Numbered from the stretch's first letter, positions 1 through 6,938 are shown. The stretch: 9,808 nucleotides of DNA from Promethearchaeota archaeon (GCA_030668025.1 DAOUUT010000131.1:1-9808); one strand, 5' to 3'. The notes: a model not told the origin generated them from the letters alone. A program made the numbers and translations.

Positions 1-1
1 C

Positions 2-373
2 GATAATTTTGAAAAAAAGAAAATAGTTGGCAATAAATGCCAAAAATGCGGTGATGATTTTGTTCCTCCCAGAAAAGTATGTGGAAAATGTAATATAGTA
101 ATTCCACTAGAAGAGAATTGGGTTGATTTGCCTGATACGGGTATCTTAAAGAATTATACCATCACGCCATATAGAATTAACGATAGAAGTTCAAGAAAGG
201 CTAAATCTCAAGTTGTTGGCATGGTACAAATTGATGGGAGCAATACAGCTGTAATTTATCGATTGTTAAATATAGAACCAGAGGAAGTAAAAACTGGGAT
301 GCAAGTTAAAATAGAATGGACCGAAAAACCGAAAGGAGACCCTTCAGATATTAAGGGTTTCGTTAAAAATTGA
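2..373 (+). CDS. Zn-ribbon/OB-fold (DUF35) protein, 5' end outside window
   Basis: The reading frame is open from the first bases of the window, so the start codon lies upstream; 123 residues are visible. A rubredoxin-like zinc ribbon comes first, with Cys at visible residues 13, 16, 27 and 30 (KCQKCG ... VCGKC). A small OB-fold follows and ends in the GDPSDIKGF segment typical of DUF35 C-termini. DUF35 proteins bind thiolase-fold enzymes; the ribbon bridges subunits and the OB-fold can help hold the acyl-CoA. A TTG at 128 could be read as a start, but it would remove the whole ribbon, so I reject it. The stop is 15 bp before the GTG of the next gene, which places this protein in an operon with two thiolase-like genes and a second DUF35 gene (2800-3330) that shares the VGNxC...PPR.VCGKC pattern. 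It is probably a dedicated partner of one of the thiolase-like subunits. Confidence 0.9.
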   Translation, partial: DNFEKKKIVGNKCQKCGDDFVPPRKVCGKCNIVIPLEENWVDLPDTGILKNYTITPYRINDRSSRKAKSQVVGMVQIDGSNTAVIYRLLNIEPEEVKTGMQVKIEWTEKPKGDPSDIKGFVKN

Positions 374-380
374 GAGGTGA
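374..380 (+). promoter_or_regulatory. Ribosome binding site for thiolase-like gene 1
   Basis: GAGGTGA lies 8 nt before the GTG at 389 and matches the anti-Shine-Dalgarno end of archaeal 16S rRNA well. It supports the GTG start over the nearby out-of-frame ATG at 382. It begins right after the stop codon of the upstream DUF35 gene, as expected for translation within one operon. Confidence 0.75.
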
Positions 381-388
381 GATGATAA

Positions 389-1531
389 GTGGAAAAAGTA
401 GGAATTGTAGGTTATTATCAAATACCACTGCAGTCAGAAGCTAATTATGGTCGATATGAGATGATCTTTGAAGCAGTTAGGGGCGCTTTAGATAAAGGTG
501 GTTTAAAAAAGAAGGAAATCACTACGGTTATATCTTGTACTAATGATTATTACGACGGAAGAACCATCTCTAATGCGTTTCCTGTAGAAGTAGGTGGTGC
601 GTATTTAGCTGACGAATCAAAAGTCGAAATGGATGGGGCTCACGCTGTTTTATATGGTTTAATGAGGATTTTATCTGGAAACCACAAGTTAGCGGTGATT
701 TGGGGGGGGAGTATGGCATCTTGCTTTCCTTACCATTCTGCGAGATTATTTGAAACGGATCCAACTTGGGAGCGCCCTAATGCTTTGGTAAACGATATCA
801 CATCGGCAGGCTTCCAAATGAGAGCATATATGGAAAAATATGGCGTATCTGCAGAAGATATTGCTAAAGTATCAGTAAATAATAGAAAAAATGCTGCTAA
901 AAACCCTTTGTCTCTAAAAGAAGCTCGATATCCAAATTTGACAACGAAGGAAGTTTTAGAATCTGATAATTATGCAGATCCTGTCACTGAACTTATGGTA
1001 TCTCCTCCTTGTGATGGAGTAGCTGCTTTAATATTAGCTCCAGAAAAACAAGCTTTGAAGATTACAGACAAACCCGTCTGGATTACTGGCGTAGGATACA
1101 ATCAAGATGCATATTATCTAGGTGATAGAGATTTATCTACATCTAAATCTATGGAGTTGGCTGGAAAAGTGGCGTTTAAAGCTGCAGGAATAAAGAACCC
1201 CAAGGAAGAAATTGATGTGGCTGAATTATTTGAAATGTATGCTCACGAAGAACTCATTTTTAGCGAAGCTCTTGGATTAGCAGAAAAAGGTCAAGGAGCT
1301 AAATTAAACTATGAGCTTAATGGAGATCTTCCGATTAATCCTTCGGGAGGTGGTCTTGGAGGTAATCCTCCATGTGCAACAGGTTTAATAAGGATAATAG
1401 AAGCGGTTAAACAATTAAGAGGAGAGGCTAATGGATATCAAGTTAAGGATGCTAAAAAAGCTATTGCTTCTGGTCAAATTGGAATGTGTGCTCAAAATAA
1501 TATAATATATGTGTTGGAGGGGGGTAATTAA
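389..1531 (+). CDS. Thiolase-fold acyl-CoA protein lacking the catalytic Cys (subunit 1)
   Basis: This 380-residue protein has thiolase-superfamily length and landmarks: NNRKNAAKNP (164-173), SPPCDG (205-210), VAELFEMYAHEEL (278-289) and NPSGG (317-321) before the C-terminal helix. The key catalytic residues do not match the family. Aligned by the conserved spacing to the following ILSG, the usual nucleophile motif CASG reads E80-M-D-G83. The GHPxGATG motif reads GNPPCATG, with Asn326 where the catalytic His should be. A Cys near the C-terminus (367) may occupy the second Cys position. Thiolases normally make or break a carbon-carbon bond through an acyl-cysteine, so classical thiolysis looks unlikely. 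Known relatives that work with DUF35 partners include archaeal acetoacetyl-CoA thiolase, benzoylsuccinyl-CoA thiolase BbsAB and steroid side-chain aldolase Ltp2. Only the last is known to lack the Cys nucleophile. An 8-G run at 702-709 leaves the frame intact. The substrate is unknown. Confidence 0.88.
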   Translation: MEKVGIVGYYQIPLQSEANYGRYEMIFEAVRGALDKGGLKKKEITTVISCTNDYYDGRTISNAFPVEVGGAYLADESKVEMDGAHAVLYGLMRILSGNHKLAVIWGGSMASCFPYHSARLFETDPTWERPNALVNDITSAGFQMRAYMEKYGVSAEDIAKVSVNNRKNAAKNPLSLKEARYPNLTTKEVLESDNYADPVTELMVSPPCDGVAALILAPEKQALKITDKPVWITGVGYNQDAYYLGDRDLSTSKSMELAGKVAFKAAGIKNPKEEIDVAELFEMYAHEELIFSEALGLAEKGQGAKLNYELNGDLPINPSGGGLGGNPPCATGLIRIIEAVKQLRGEANGYQVKDAKKAIASGQIGMCAQNNIIYVLEGGN

Positions 1532-1533
1532 AA

Positions 1534-2781
1534 ATGGGAAGACAAGTAGCTATTGCTTCAGCTGGTTTTAGTGAACATGCTTCAAAACGTTCCGATGTAA
1601 GTATGCCAGAATTAGTAAACGAAGCTATTCTTGATTGTTTAAAGAATGTTCCTAGCGTAGGAATTGAAGATATTGATGCTTTTGTGAATGGAAATATGCC
1701 CGCATTTGAAGGCGCTAATGTTCCAGAGCTTTGGATGACGGATTGGATGGGAGCAAGAAATAAACCATTAATGAGAGTGACTACTGGAGGAACAACTGGA
1801 GGATCGGTGGCCATTTCGGGATATTATAATGTAACAGCAGGTATTCCCGGCGTTGATACTGTTTTAGCAGTAGCGTTTGAACAGCAATCCATAGGCACTA
1901 CGAGCGTAGGATTAGCAAGCGTAGCTTATGGTGAAATCTCTGTTCTTCATTCATTAGGTATGCCTTACGAGGAATTAACACGTTTGTTATCTGGTGGCGC
2001 TGCGATCGGTATCGCATCATATCAAGCGGCGAATTATATGCGTAGAAGCAGTATTACTGAAGAAGATTTAGCTAGGGTTGTGGTCCAAAATCGTCATAAT
2101 GCAGCAAAAACATGGTGGACACATTTAAAAATGCCAGATCTTACAATTGAACAAGTACTAGACACACCTTACATATCTTACCCCTTAAGATACGGGATGG
2201 TTTGTCCTGCCTCAGATGGAGCTTGCGCTATGTTGTTTACAACAGAGGAAAAAGCTAAAGATATGTGTGATATTCCTGTTTATGTAAATGGAGTTGCGAG
2301 TGTTTCTCATGAAACTGCTATTTTAGGATATAACGGAAGTGGTGCTGGACAATTAGATCCTTCGGAACAATTAGGCGCTATGAAATCAGCAGATTTAGCT
2401 TTTAGTCAGTCTGGAATCTCTTTTCCAAGAAAGGAAATTGATTATGCCGAAGTTTATGCCCCATTTCCCAATCAAGAATTAATGTGGGTTGAAAGGTTAG
2501 GTTTATTTGAAGAAAATACTGCTTCTTCAATGTATGAAAGTGGAGTAACTGCGTTAAACGGAGAACTTCCAATAAATTGCTCTGGTGGCGTAAACTCAAC
2601 AAATGCTATAGGGGCTTCAGCGATGGAAAGACCAGCTGAAGCAGCCCTCCAGATAATGGGAAAAGCCAGTAACCAAGTCCCTAAAACGGTCCATACGGCT
2701 TTAGGCCACGGTTGGGGCGGAGTTATTAATTTAATTACAATGATGGTGATGTCAGATGAACCGGCTCGTAAATTTAAATAA
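1534..2781 (+). CDS. Thiolase-fold acyl-CoA protein lacking Cys/His catalytic residues (subunit 2)
   Basis: This 415-residue thiolase-fold protein is clearly diverged from the one before it. Landmarks are TTGGTTGG (83-90), QNRHNAAK (185-192), PASDGACA (225-232), YAEVYAPFPNQEL (304-316), NCSGG (348-352) and GHGWGG (391-396). The nucleophile motif CASG is replaced by GTTG (86-89), so Gly86 sits at the Cys position. The GHP His is replaced by Asn357 (TNAIGASA). The HDAF His of SCP2-type thiolases is replaced by Tyr308. Ltp2-type aldolases that work with DUF35 partners use tyrosines in a Cys-less thiolase fold, so C-C bond cleavage by retro-aldol chemistry is one possible role; this is inference. 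The ATG is 2 bp after the previous stop, behind a G-rich ribosome site (1516-1525), which indicates translational coupling and a probable hetero-oligomer with subunit 1 and the DUF35 proteins. Confidence 0.88.
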   Translation: MGRQVAIASAGFSEHASKRSDVSMPELVNEAILDCLKNVPSVGIEDIDAFVNGNMPAFEGANVPELWMTDWMGARNKPLMRVTTGGTTGGSVAISGYYNVTAGIPGVDTVLAVAFEQQSIGTTSVGLASVAYGEISVLHSLGMPYEELTRLLSGGAAIGIASYQAANYMRRSSITEEDLARVVVQNRHNAAKTWWTHLKMPDLTIEQVLDTPYISYPLRYGMVCPASDGACAMLFTTEEKAKDMCDIPVYVNGVASVSHETAILGYNGSGAGQLDPSEQLGAMKSADLAFSQSGISFPRKEIDYAEVYAPFPNQELMWVERLGLFEENTASSMYESGVTALNGELPINCSGGVNSTNAIGASAMERPAEAALQIMGKASNQVPKTVHTALGHGWGGVINLITMMVMSDEPARKFK

Positions 2782-2785
2782 TTTT

Positions 2786-2790
2786 GGAGG
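2786..2790 (+). promoter_or_regulatory. Ribosome binding site deciding the start of the second DUF35 gene
   Basis: GGAGG directly abuts a TTG at 2791 but lies 9 nt before an in-frame GTG at 2800. A ribosome cannot use a Shine-Dalgarno site touching its start codon, so GTG 2800 is preferred. The TTG reading would add three residues. Confidence 0.7.
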
Positions 2791-2799
2791 TTGAAAAAA

Positions 2800-3330
2800 G
2801 TGTCAAAACAAACTCAAAGAAAATCTATGGATTATATAAAAAAGGATTATGTAAGAACTAGAACGATGCCAGGCAAGTGGTATTTGGCAAGTTACACTTT
2901 TAAATTTAACATTACTCATATGACTCCCTTTTTAGAGAAATTGAAACAGAAGAAATTAGTAGGAAACGAATGTCGGAGTTGCAATAGGGTATTTTTTCCC
3001 CCCAGATTAGTATGTGGAAAGTGTATGGTTAAACCTGATAGATGGGTAGATTTACGCGATACTGCTCGAGTGGCCACTTATACGATTGTATATATCAAAG
3101 ATCCTGAAACGGGGGAAGTGTTAGAAAAACCAGTAGTATGTATTCGCCAAGACGGTTCTGACACCACACATATTGCTCAATTAGAACCCAATATAGACTT
3201 TAAAGACGCATATATCGGCATGCCATTAAAAGTGCATTGGAAGGACGTTACAACTGGTGGTCTAAGCGATATTGAATATTACGACGTTTTAGAAGACGAC
3301 GCAAAGGATATTGAAATAAAAACAGAATAA
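2800..3330 (+). CDS. Zn-ribbon/OB-fold (DUF35) protein, complete
   Basis: This is a 176-residue DUF35 protein starting at GTG. A basic N-terminal extension with aromatic residues (about 1-45) leads into helix FLEKLKQKKLVG. The zinc ribbon follows, with two CxxC pairs (ECRSC and VCGKC), and then the OB-fold (RVATYTIVYIKDP onward). The C-terminal GGLSDIEYYDVL corresponds to the conserved DUF35 ending. The ribbon resembles that of the partial DUF35 protein at the left edge, so the operon carries two paralogous small subunits flanking two thiolase-like subunits. These proteins usually have no activity alone and act as structural and acyl-CoA-binding partners of a thiolase-fold enzyme. The N-terminal extension could wrap around its partner; this is inference. 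It is the last gene of the operon, 18 bp after the second thiolase-like gene and followed by a T-rich stretch. Confidence 0.9.
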   Translation: MSKQTQRKSMDYIKKDYVRTRTMPGKWYLASYTFKFNITHMTPFLEKLKQKKLVGNECRSCNRVFFPPRLVCGKCMVKPDRWVDLRDTARVATYTIVYIKDPETGEVLEKPVVCIRQDGSDTTHIAQLEPNIDFKDAYIGMPLKVHWKDVTTGGLSDIEYYDVLEDDAKDIEIKTE

Positions 3331-3337
3331 TTTTAAT

Positions 3338-3376
3338 TCTTACTCAATTTTATTTTTTATTTTCTTATTATTTTAA
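3338..3376 (+). terminator. T-rich probable terminator after the thiolase/DUF35 operon
   Basis: Just after the stop of the last DUF35 gene there are repeated runs of T broken by single A or C bases, without a clear GC-rich hairpin. Archaeal transcription often ends at such oligo-T tracts. The next gene has its own TATA-like box, consistent with termination here. Confidence 0.45.
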
Positions 3377-3389
3377 TTTACTCAGTAAA
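3377..3389 (+). repeat. 13-bp palindrome TTTACTCAGTAAA
   Basis: A perfect inverted repeat, TTTACT-C-AGTAAA, lies between the terminator-like T tracts and the nitroreductase promoter, about 55 bp upstream of the TATA-like box. It could be an operator for a dimeric regulator or part of the termination region. In AT-rich DNA a palindrome this short may also be chance. Confidence 0.3.
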
Positions 3390-3442
3390 ATCAATATAAA
3401 TTCTTATTTTAATTTGGATGTTCCACACATAATTTATGCAAA

Positions 3443-3455
3443 AGTATTTAATTTA
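3443..3455 (+). promoter_or_regulatory. BRE/TATA-like promoter of the nitroreductase gene
   Basis: AAAG followed by TATTTAAT is centred about 28 bp before the ATG at 3477. The archaeal TATA box normally sits about 25-28 bp before the transcript start. No purine-rich ribosome site precedes the ATG, so the mRNA is probably leaderless or nearly so. A GCAAAA hexamer occurs on both sides of the box (3438-3443 and 3457-3462). Confidence 0.5.
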
Positions 3456-3476
3456 AGCAAAACCAATTCTTAAAAT

Positions 3477-4007
3477 ATGGAATCAAAAACAAACGATTTG
3501 TTGGATCTGATTAAGTCGCGAAAATCCATCAGAAATTTTATTTATAAAAAAATTGATAACGACACGATAAGAGAGATATTAGATTGCGGTCGATGGGCGC
3601 CTTCTGGTCAAAATAGCCAGCCTTGGAAAGTTTATATTGTCTCACATCCCACTGTTAAGCGTATGATTGCAGAACAATCGAAGTACGGAGAAATTATTGA
3701 TAACGCTTATCTTAATTTTGTTGTATTCTTAGACTTAGAAAGAGGTTACGATCGGGTAAAGGATGTCTTAGCAATTGGAGGCTTTATTGAAAATATGCTT
3801 TTAGCCGTTCATGCTAAGGGATTAGGAGCGGTTTGGATCGGCGAAATCTTAAAAAATAAAGAAAAAATTAATGAAATTTTCAAAATATCGACTGAGAAAT
3901 ACGAATTAATGGGCGTAATTACTGTGGGAGTAATTGACGACGCTGTAGAAAAAAGCAAAGACGGAAGAGAAAGAAGAGCGATAGATGAATTTATCGATTG
4001 GTTTTAA
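3477..4007 (+). CDS. Nitroreductase-family FMN oxidoreductase
   Basis: This 176-residue protein is the usual length of short, single-domain nitroreductase-like enzymes, which bind FMN as dimers and pass electrons from NAD(P)H or another donor to a small oxidant. The N-terminal SRKSIRNF (14-21) is the phosphate-binding arginine segment. WAPSGQNSQPW (40-50) is the family's FMN/interface motif. GGFIENMLLAVHAKGLGAVWIG (101-122) matches the conserved central helix and the strand binding the flavin. The C-terminal LMGVITVG strand and basic tail (KDGRERRAIDEFI) are also typical. There are no extra iron-sulfur cysteines, unlike ferredoxin-fused members. It is a single-gene unit with its own promoter, converging on the DUF1847 gene 38 bp away. 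The physiological substrate cannot be told from sequence; nitro compounds, quinones or dehalogenation-type substrates are all possible in this family. Confidence 0.9.
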   Translation: MESKTNDLLDLIKSRKSIRNFIYKKIDNDTIREILDCGRWAPSGQNSQPWKVYIVSHPTVKRMIAEQSKYGEIIDNAYLNFVVFLDLERGYDRVKDVLAIGGFIENMLLAVHAKGLGAVWIGEILKNKEKINEIFKISTEKYELMGVITVGVIDDAVEKSKDGRERRAIDEFIDWF

Positions 4008-4045
4008 TAAAATTTTGTTAAAAAATAAAAAATTGTTATAATTCA
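4008..4045. terminator. AT-rich convergent terminator region
   Basis: The 38-bp gap between the converging nitroreductase and DUF1847 genes is almost entirely A and T, with T runs on one strand and A runs on the other. It could end transcripts arriving from both sides. No stable hairpin is visible. Confidence 0.35.
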
Positions 4046-4747
4046 TTATTCTTTCTTTTGTTTCATTTCTAAGCGTCTTATATTTTTAAGTTCAGCAGCA
4101 AAGAATTCTTTTCCATAGTGGGAAAACAGAACTGCTGCTGGATTATGCGGGGAAGCTCTATCCTTTGCAATTAAAGTCGTTACCGGCGCTTCCGATAGGC
4201 GCGTAAACGTTATATCGTGTCCGACACATAGACCTACGAGAACGTTCATATCGGTGGAAGAATTATTTAATAGAAGTGCTTGAGCTACGGGATTACAAGT
4301 TATCCACCCGATCGTGTAACCTGTTTTGGAAATCATAGTATATTCTTCAGGTACGCCTACATCTACCTTTTTTACGGACCCCGTTTTACAACAAACAGAT
4401 ACAACTTCAAATCCATATTTTTCCAATATTTCTGCAATTCTTTTTGCTTCTGCTAGCATTCCTACACAGAAAGCTAAACCTAATTTAGTATATCCCATTC
4501 CTTTCGCATATTCTATGGTATCCTTTAAGCGAGGCCAGTGAATGTACCCTTTTGCTTCAACAATAGACGCAACTCCCGTTGATCTTTTAACAAACTCATC
4601 TCTCTTATAAAGTTCTTTTGCTGCTTTCTCAATATCGGGATGCACTTTCATGGGACAATTCTCTAAAATCTTGCTAGCCCTTCCGACTGCACAATAATTT
4701 ATAGATGTGCATTTATGACAAGTAGGATCATTATCATTTTTAGTCAT
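4046..4747 (-). CDS. DUF1847 family Cys-rich putative metal-binding protein
   Basis: This 233-residue protein matches the DUF1847 family of anaerobic bacteria and archaea, whose function is not established. The N-terminus carries a Cys cluster: CHKC (10-13), Cys19 and Cys31 (ENCP), a likely zinc or iron-sulfur site. Further conserved cysteines lie at 94 (LAFCVG), 119-120 (VCC), 151 (ITCNP) and 174 in the signature GLCVGHDITF (172-181). APVTTLIAKDR (187-197) and the following HNPAAVLF are also family hallmarks. No signal peptide or membrane helix is seen, so it is probably cytoplasmic. I place the start at ATG 4747. A TTG at 4759 would add four residues, but it lies at or before the transcript start predicted from the TATA-like box near 4780-4787. 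A redox or metal-handling role is only inference. Confidence 0.88.
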   Translation of the reverse strand: MTKNDNDPTCHKCTSINYCAVGRASKILENCPMKVHPDIEKAAKELYKRDEFVKRSTGVASIVEAKGYIHWPRLKDTIEYAKGMGYTKLGLAFCVGMLAEAKRIAEILEKYGFEVVSVCCKTGSVKKVDVGVPEEYTMISKTGYTIGWITCNPVAQALLLNNSSTDMNVLVGLCVGHDITFTRLSEAPVTTLIAKDRASPHNPAAVLFSHYGKEFFAAELKNIRRLEMKQKKE

Positions 4748-4778
4748 TTTAAATATCAATTTTAGTTTTCAAATTAGA

Positions 4779-4788
4779 ATATATATTA
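4779..4788 (-). promoter_or_regulatory. TATA-like box for the DUF1847 gene
   Basis: On the minus strand, AATATATATT lies about 33-40 bp before the ATG at 4747. This would place the transcript start within about 10 nt of that ATG and leave little room for a ribosome site. Nothing else in this AT-rich divergent region is clearly better, but low complexity limits certainty. Confidence 0.4.
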
Positions 4789-4918
4789 ATTCGTTATATT
4801 CATTAAAAAATTAATTTCAATAATTTTTTTTTATCAATTCTTATTAAAAATTATATGTAAAACAATCATTTCATAAGGTTTTTACTCAATTAAGCATTTT
4901 TTTCATTAAAGTTAATTT

Positions 4919-4925
4919 TAGGGGT
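4919..4925 (+). promoter_or_regulatory. Ribosome binding site for the MFS gene (TTG start)
   Basis: TAGGGGT ends 6 nt before the TTG at 4932. It is the only G-rich patch in the AT-rich region between the divergent DUF1847 and transporter genes, and it supports the TTG start. There is no ATG or GTG nearby in frame until Met14 of the reading frame. Confidence 0.5.
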
Positions 4926-4931
4926 TTAAAA

Positions 4932-6197
4932 TTGAATTCTTCAATACGATACACAAACGATTTCAAGAGCATGATTCGGATTGTTACTTTAAACAGCTTA
5001 GGCTTCTTTTTTTTGGATTTTATAATCCCTTATATCGCCAGCCAAAAATTAAACGCCACCGGAGTTCAGATAGGTTTAATATTTTCAGTTCAAGTAATGG
5101 GCATAATGATTAGTTCTCTGTTCGTAGGATTTTTTACTGATAAACTAAAATCAAGGAGAAAGTTAATTCTATTAGGTTCATTTGGAAGAGGGACGGCCTA
5201 TTTCATCCTATATACGGGTATTATATTGAACTCTTTAGTAGGCATCGGAATTGGCACATTTTCAATTGGTTTTTTCGCAGGATTTTTTTGGATACCATTC
5301 AATACGCTTATAGCAGAAAAATCTAATAAGGATCATCGCTCCCATGCTTATGGGAAGCGAGATTCTGCAATTGGAAGAGGAATGCTTATAGGATCCATTT
5401 TTGGGTTCACAATTTTTGCTTTATCGATCGGAAACACGGATAATCCATTTATCATATATAGCGCTATTCTGTTATTCGGGATTGCAAATTTTTCAGCTGG
5501 AATCTTATTTTTGCGTAATGTAGACGAAACTATAAAATTTTCGAACGAAATTAATATACTACATGAAAATGAAACTAACTCGACAGAAAATACAAATAGA
5601 AATAGATTAGTGTTTCTGGGATTAATCTTTTTATCAATCGTATTGTTGTTAGCAAACATTAATGGTTCTCTTGGAAGGCCTTTTTTGAACGTGTATCTAT
5701 TAGAAGCAGTTGTTAGCGATCCAACTATAGCTACATTCGCATATTTGCCAAGTGGGATTATCTCAATGATTATAGCACCTAAATTGGGGGAACTAGCAGA
5801 CAAAATAAAACCATCTATTGGTATCCTCATTTTTAGCACATTGGGCGCAATTTTTACGTGGTTTCTAATAAACACAGATAACGTAATAATTTTTGCAATC
5901 ATTTTGGTTTTTGATATGACAATTATAAATACGGCAAATTTAATTTTCCAAAACCTTGTCAGTAGGATCACTTCAAAACATAGAGGAAAAATATTTGGCT
6001 TCTTTCAATTCTTTGGTAATATTGGAGCAATAATTGGTCCAATTTTAGGCGGAATAGTTTTAGATTCTCTTGGATTGAAAGCTCCGTTTTTGATATCAAT
6101 TGTAGTCGAATTATGCTTGATACCCTTTTATATAATCCTGGTTCATATAATAAAACCTCAATTAAAAGAAAAATATGACGAAAAAGTGAAAATCTAA
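4932..6197 (+). CDS. Major facilitator superfamily (MFS) transporter
   Basis: This 421-residue protein is very hydrophobic, with about 12 predicted membrane helices in two six-helix halves. A short charged N-terminus precedes the first helix. The loop after helix 2, GFFTDKLKSRRK (66-77), fits MFS motif A (G-x-x-x-D-x-x-x-R-R-x). The second half has the equivalent loop GELADKIKPS (286-295). A hydrophilic central loop (about 197-226, rich in Asn and Glu) separates the halves. HRGKIFGFFQFFGNIGAIIGP (350-370) resembles the glycine-rich helix 10-11 region of drug or metabolite exporters. Such carriers are usually driven by proton or ion gradients; the substrate cannot be inferred. The TTG start has a ribosome site 6 nt upstream. 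It is divergent from the DUF1847 gene and convergent with the PAP2 gene, so it is probably transcribed alone. No known specificity motif was recognised. Confidence 0.9.
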   Translation: MNSSIRYTNDFKSMIRIVTLNSLGFFFLDFIIPYIASQKLNATGVQIGLIFSVQVMGIMISSLFVGFFTDKLKSRRKLILLGSFGRGTAYFILYTGIILNSLVGIGIGTFSIGFFAGFFWIPFNTLIAEKSNKDHRSHAYGKRDSAIGRGMLIGSIFGFTIFALSIGNTDNPFIIYSAILLFGIANFSAGILFLRNVDETIKFSNEINILHENETNSTENTNRNRLVFLGLIFLSIVLLLANINGSLGRPFLNVYLLEAVVSDPTIATFAYLPSGIISMIIAPKLGELADKIKPSIGILIFSTLGAIFTWFLINTDNVIIFAIILVFDMTIINTANLIFQNLVSRITSKHRGKIFGFFQFFGNIGAIIGPILGGIVLDSLGLKAPFLISIVVELCLIPFYIILVHIIKPQLKEKYDEKVKI

Positions 6198-6247
6198 GTA
6201 GAAAATTAAAATTGAGAACTTTATTAAAACATTTCTCTACTTTTAAC
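6198..6247. terminator. Convergent intergenic region, MFS/PAP2
   Basis: The 50-bp gap between the converging transporter and phosphatase genes is AT-rich, with a weak imperfect inverted repeat (GTAGAAAA near 6199 and TTTCTCTAC near 6232). It could serve as a terminator for either strand. The stem is poor, so this is a low-confidence call. Confidence 0.25.
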
Positions 6248-6901
6248 TTATATGTATAACCAGAAAAGAAAAATTCGCGATATTATAGGCCCGATCCAGT
6301 AGTGGAAATCAACCCAAAAGGTGTAAGTAAGTCCAAAGTATAACAGCGCGTAAATGGATGCAAATACAAAACCAAAAATCACATCGCTTGGAAAATGGAC
6401 TCCTAAAATCAGGCGCGAAAATGCCATCACTACGTCTAATCCTAAAAATATTGAAAAAATAATCCAACTATTAAAATAAAAAGCAAAAACAATTCCAAAC
6501 AAAAGAAAGAACGTAACGTGACCGCTTGGAAAAGATTTAGCTTCTGATTCTGACATGATATATGGGATCCTAATAAAATCATCGTGTTTCTCGACACCCT
6601 CTTTCTTAAGCTTGATGTAAGGTCTATTTCTTCTAACAATTCCATAGCGAATAAGAACATGTATGATGACAGACTGATCAAACGCTCCTGTGAACAGTAC
6701 TAAGAGATAATAATCTTTTGTGAAGAAGCCATAAATGAACCAAGAGAGCCACATCAGCCCCCAGAAGTATAAGCTTCCAAAAAAGCTAAAAACATTAGCA
6801 AATTGTTTTGTTCGCTTAGAAAAATCACTCTTGTACAAGCTAAGGAACGCTTTGCGGTCCCATTTTTCAATTTTTTCAATATATTCCGAAAACGACGACA
6901 T
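6248..6901 (-). CDS. PAP2-family membrane phosphatase
   Basis: This 217-residue integral membrane protein has about five or six hydrophobic helices and the phosphatidic acid phosphatase type 2 signature. PSGH (125-128) supplies the catalytic acid His. SRLILGVHFPSD (162-173) is the SRxxxxxHxxxD motif, with nucleophile His169 and charge-relay Asp173. The first motif, normally KxxxxxxRP, is imperfect here: RYGIVRRNRP (85-94), with Arg in place of Lys and one extra residue. Enzymes of this family remove phosphate from lipids such as phosphatidate, isoprenoid pyrophosphates or related membrane phosphates; in archaea an isoprenoid (polyprenyl) phosphate substrate is plausible, but this is inference. 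An N-terminal amphipathic segment (about 1-33) precedes the first helix. The ATG start at 6901 is the first in frame and no strong ribosome site is seen. A TATA-like element and a TCTACATA motif lie about 40 bp upstream. Confidence 0.88.
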   Translation of the reverse strand: MSSFSEYIEKIEKWDRKAFLSLYKSDFSKRTKQFANVFSFFGSLYFWGLMWLSWFIYGFFTKDYYLLVLFTGAFDQSVIIHVLIRYGIVRRNRPYIKLKKEGVEKHDDFIRIPYIMSESEAKSFPSGHVTFFLLFGIVFAFYFNSWIIFSIFLGLDVVMAFSRLILGVHFPSDVIFGFVFASIYALLYFGLTYTFWVDFHYWIGPIISRIFLFWLYI

Positions 6902-6938
6902 AATACTATTAAGATCGTGGATTGGGAATAATCATAAG

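Noticed and set aside
128..373. TTG at 128 as the start of the first DUF35 gene
   Set aside because: The frame is open to the window edge and encodes the DUF35 zinc ribbon upstream of this TTG, so the gene begins outside the window.
702..709. Eight-G run as a frameshift in thiolase-like gene 1
   Set aside because: The frame continues through it with conserved thiolase-fold sequence on both sides, so no disruption is seen.
1461..1814. Minus-strand open frame across the junction of the two thiolase-like genes
   Set aside because: It overlaps two clear coding regions and their ribosome site, and its translation shows no family features.
2791..2799. TTG at 2791 as the start of the second DUF35 gene
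   Set aside because: It directly touches the GGAGG site; the GTG at 2800 has proper spacing.
5348..5971. Long open frame on the minus strand (207 codons) inside the MFS gene
   Set aside because: It is fully antisense to a well-supported transporter, has no recognisable domain, and arises from the codon use of the MFS gene.
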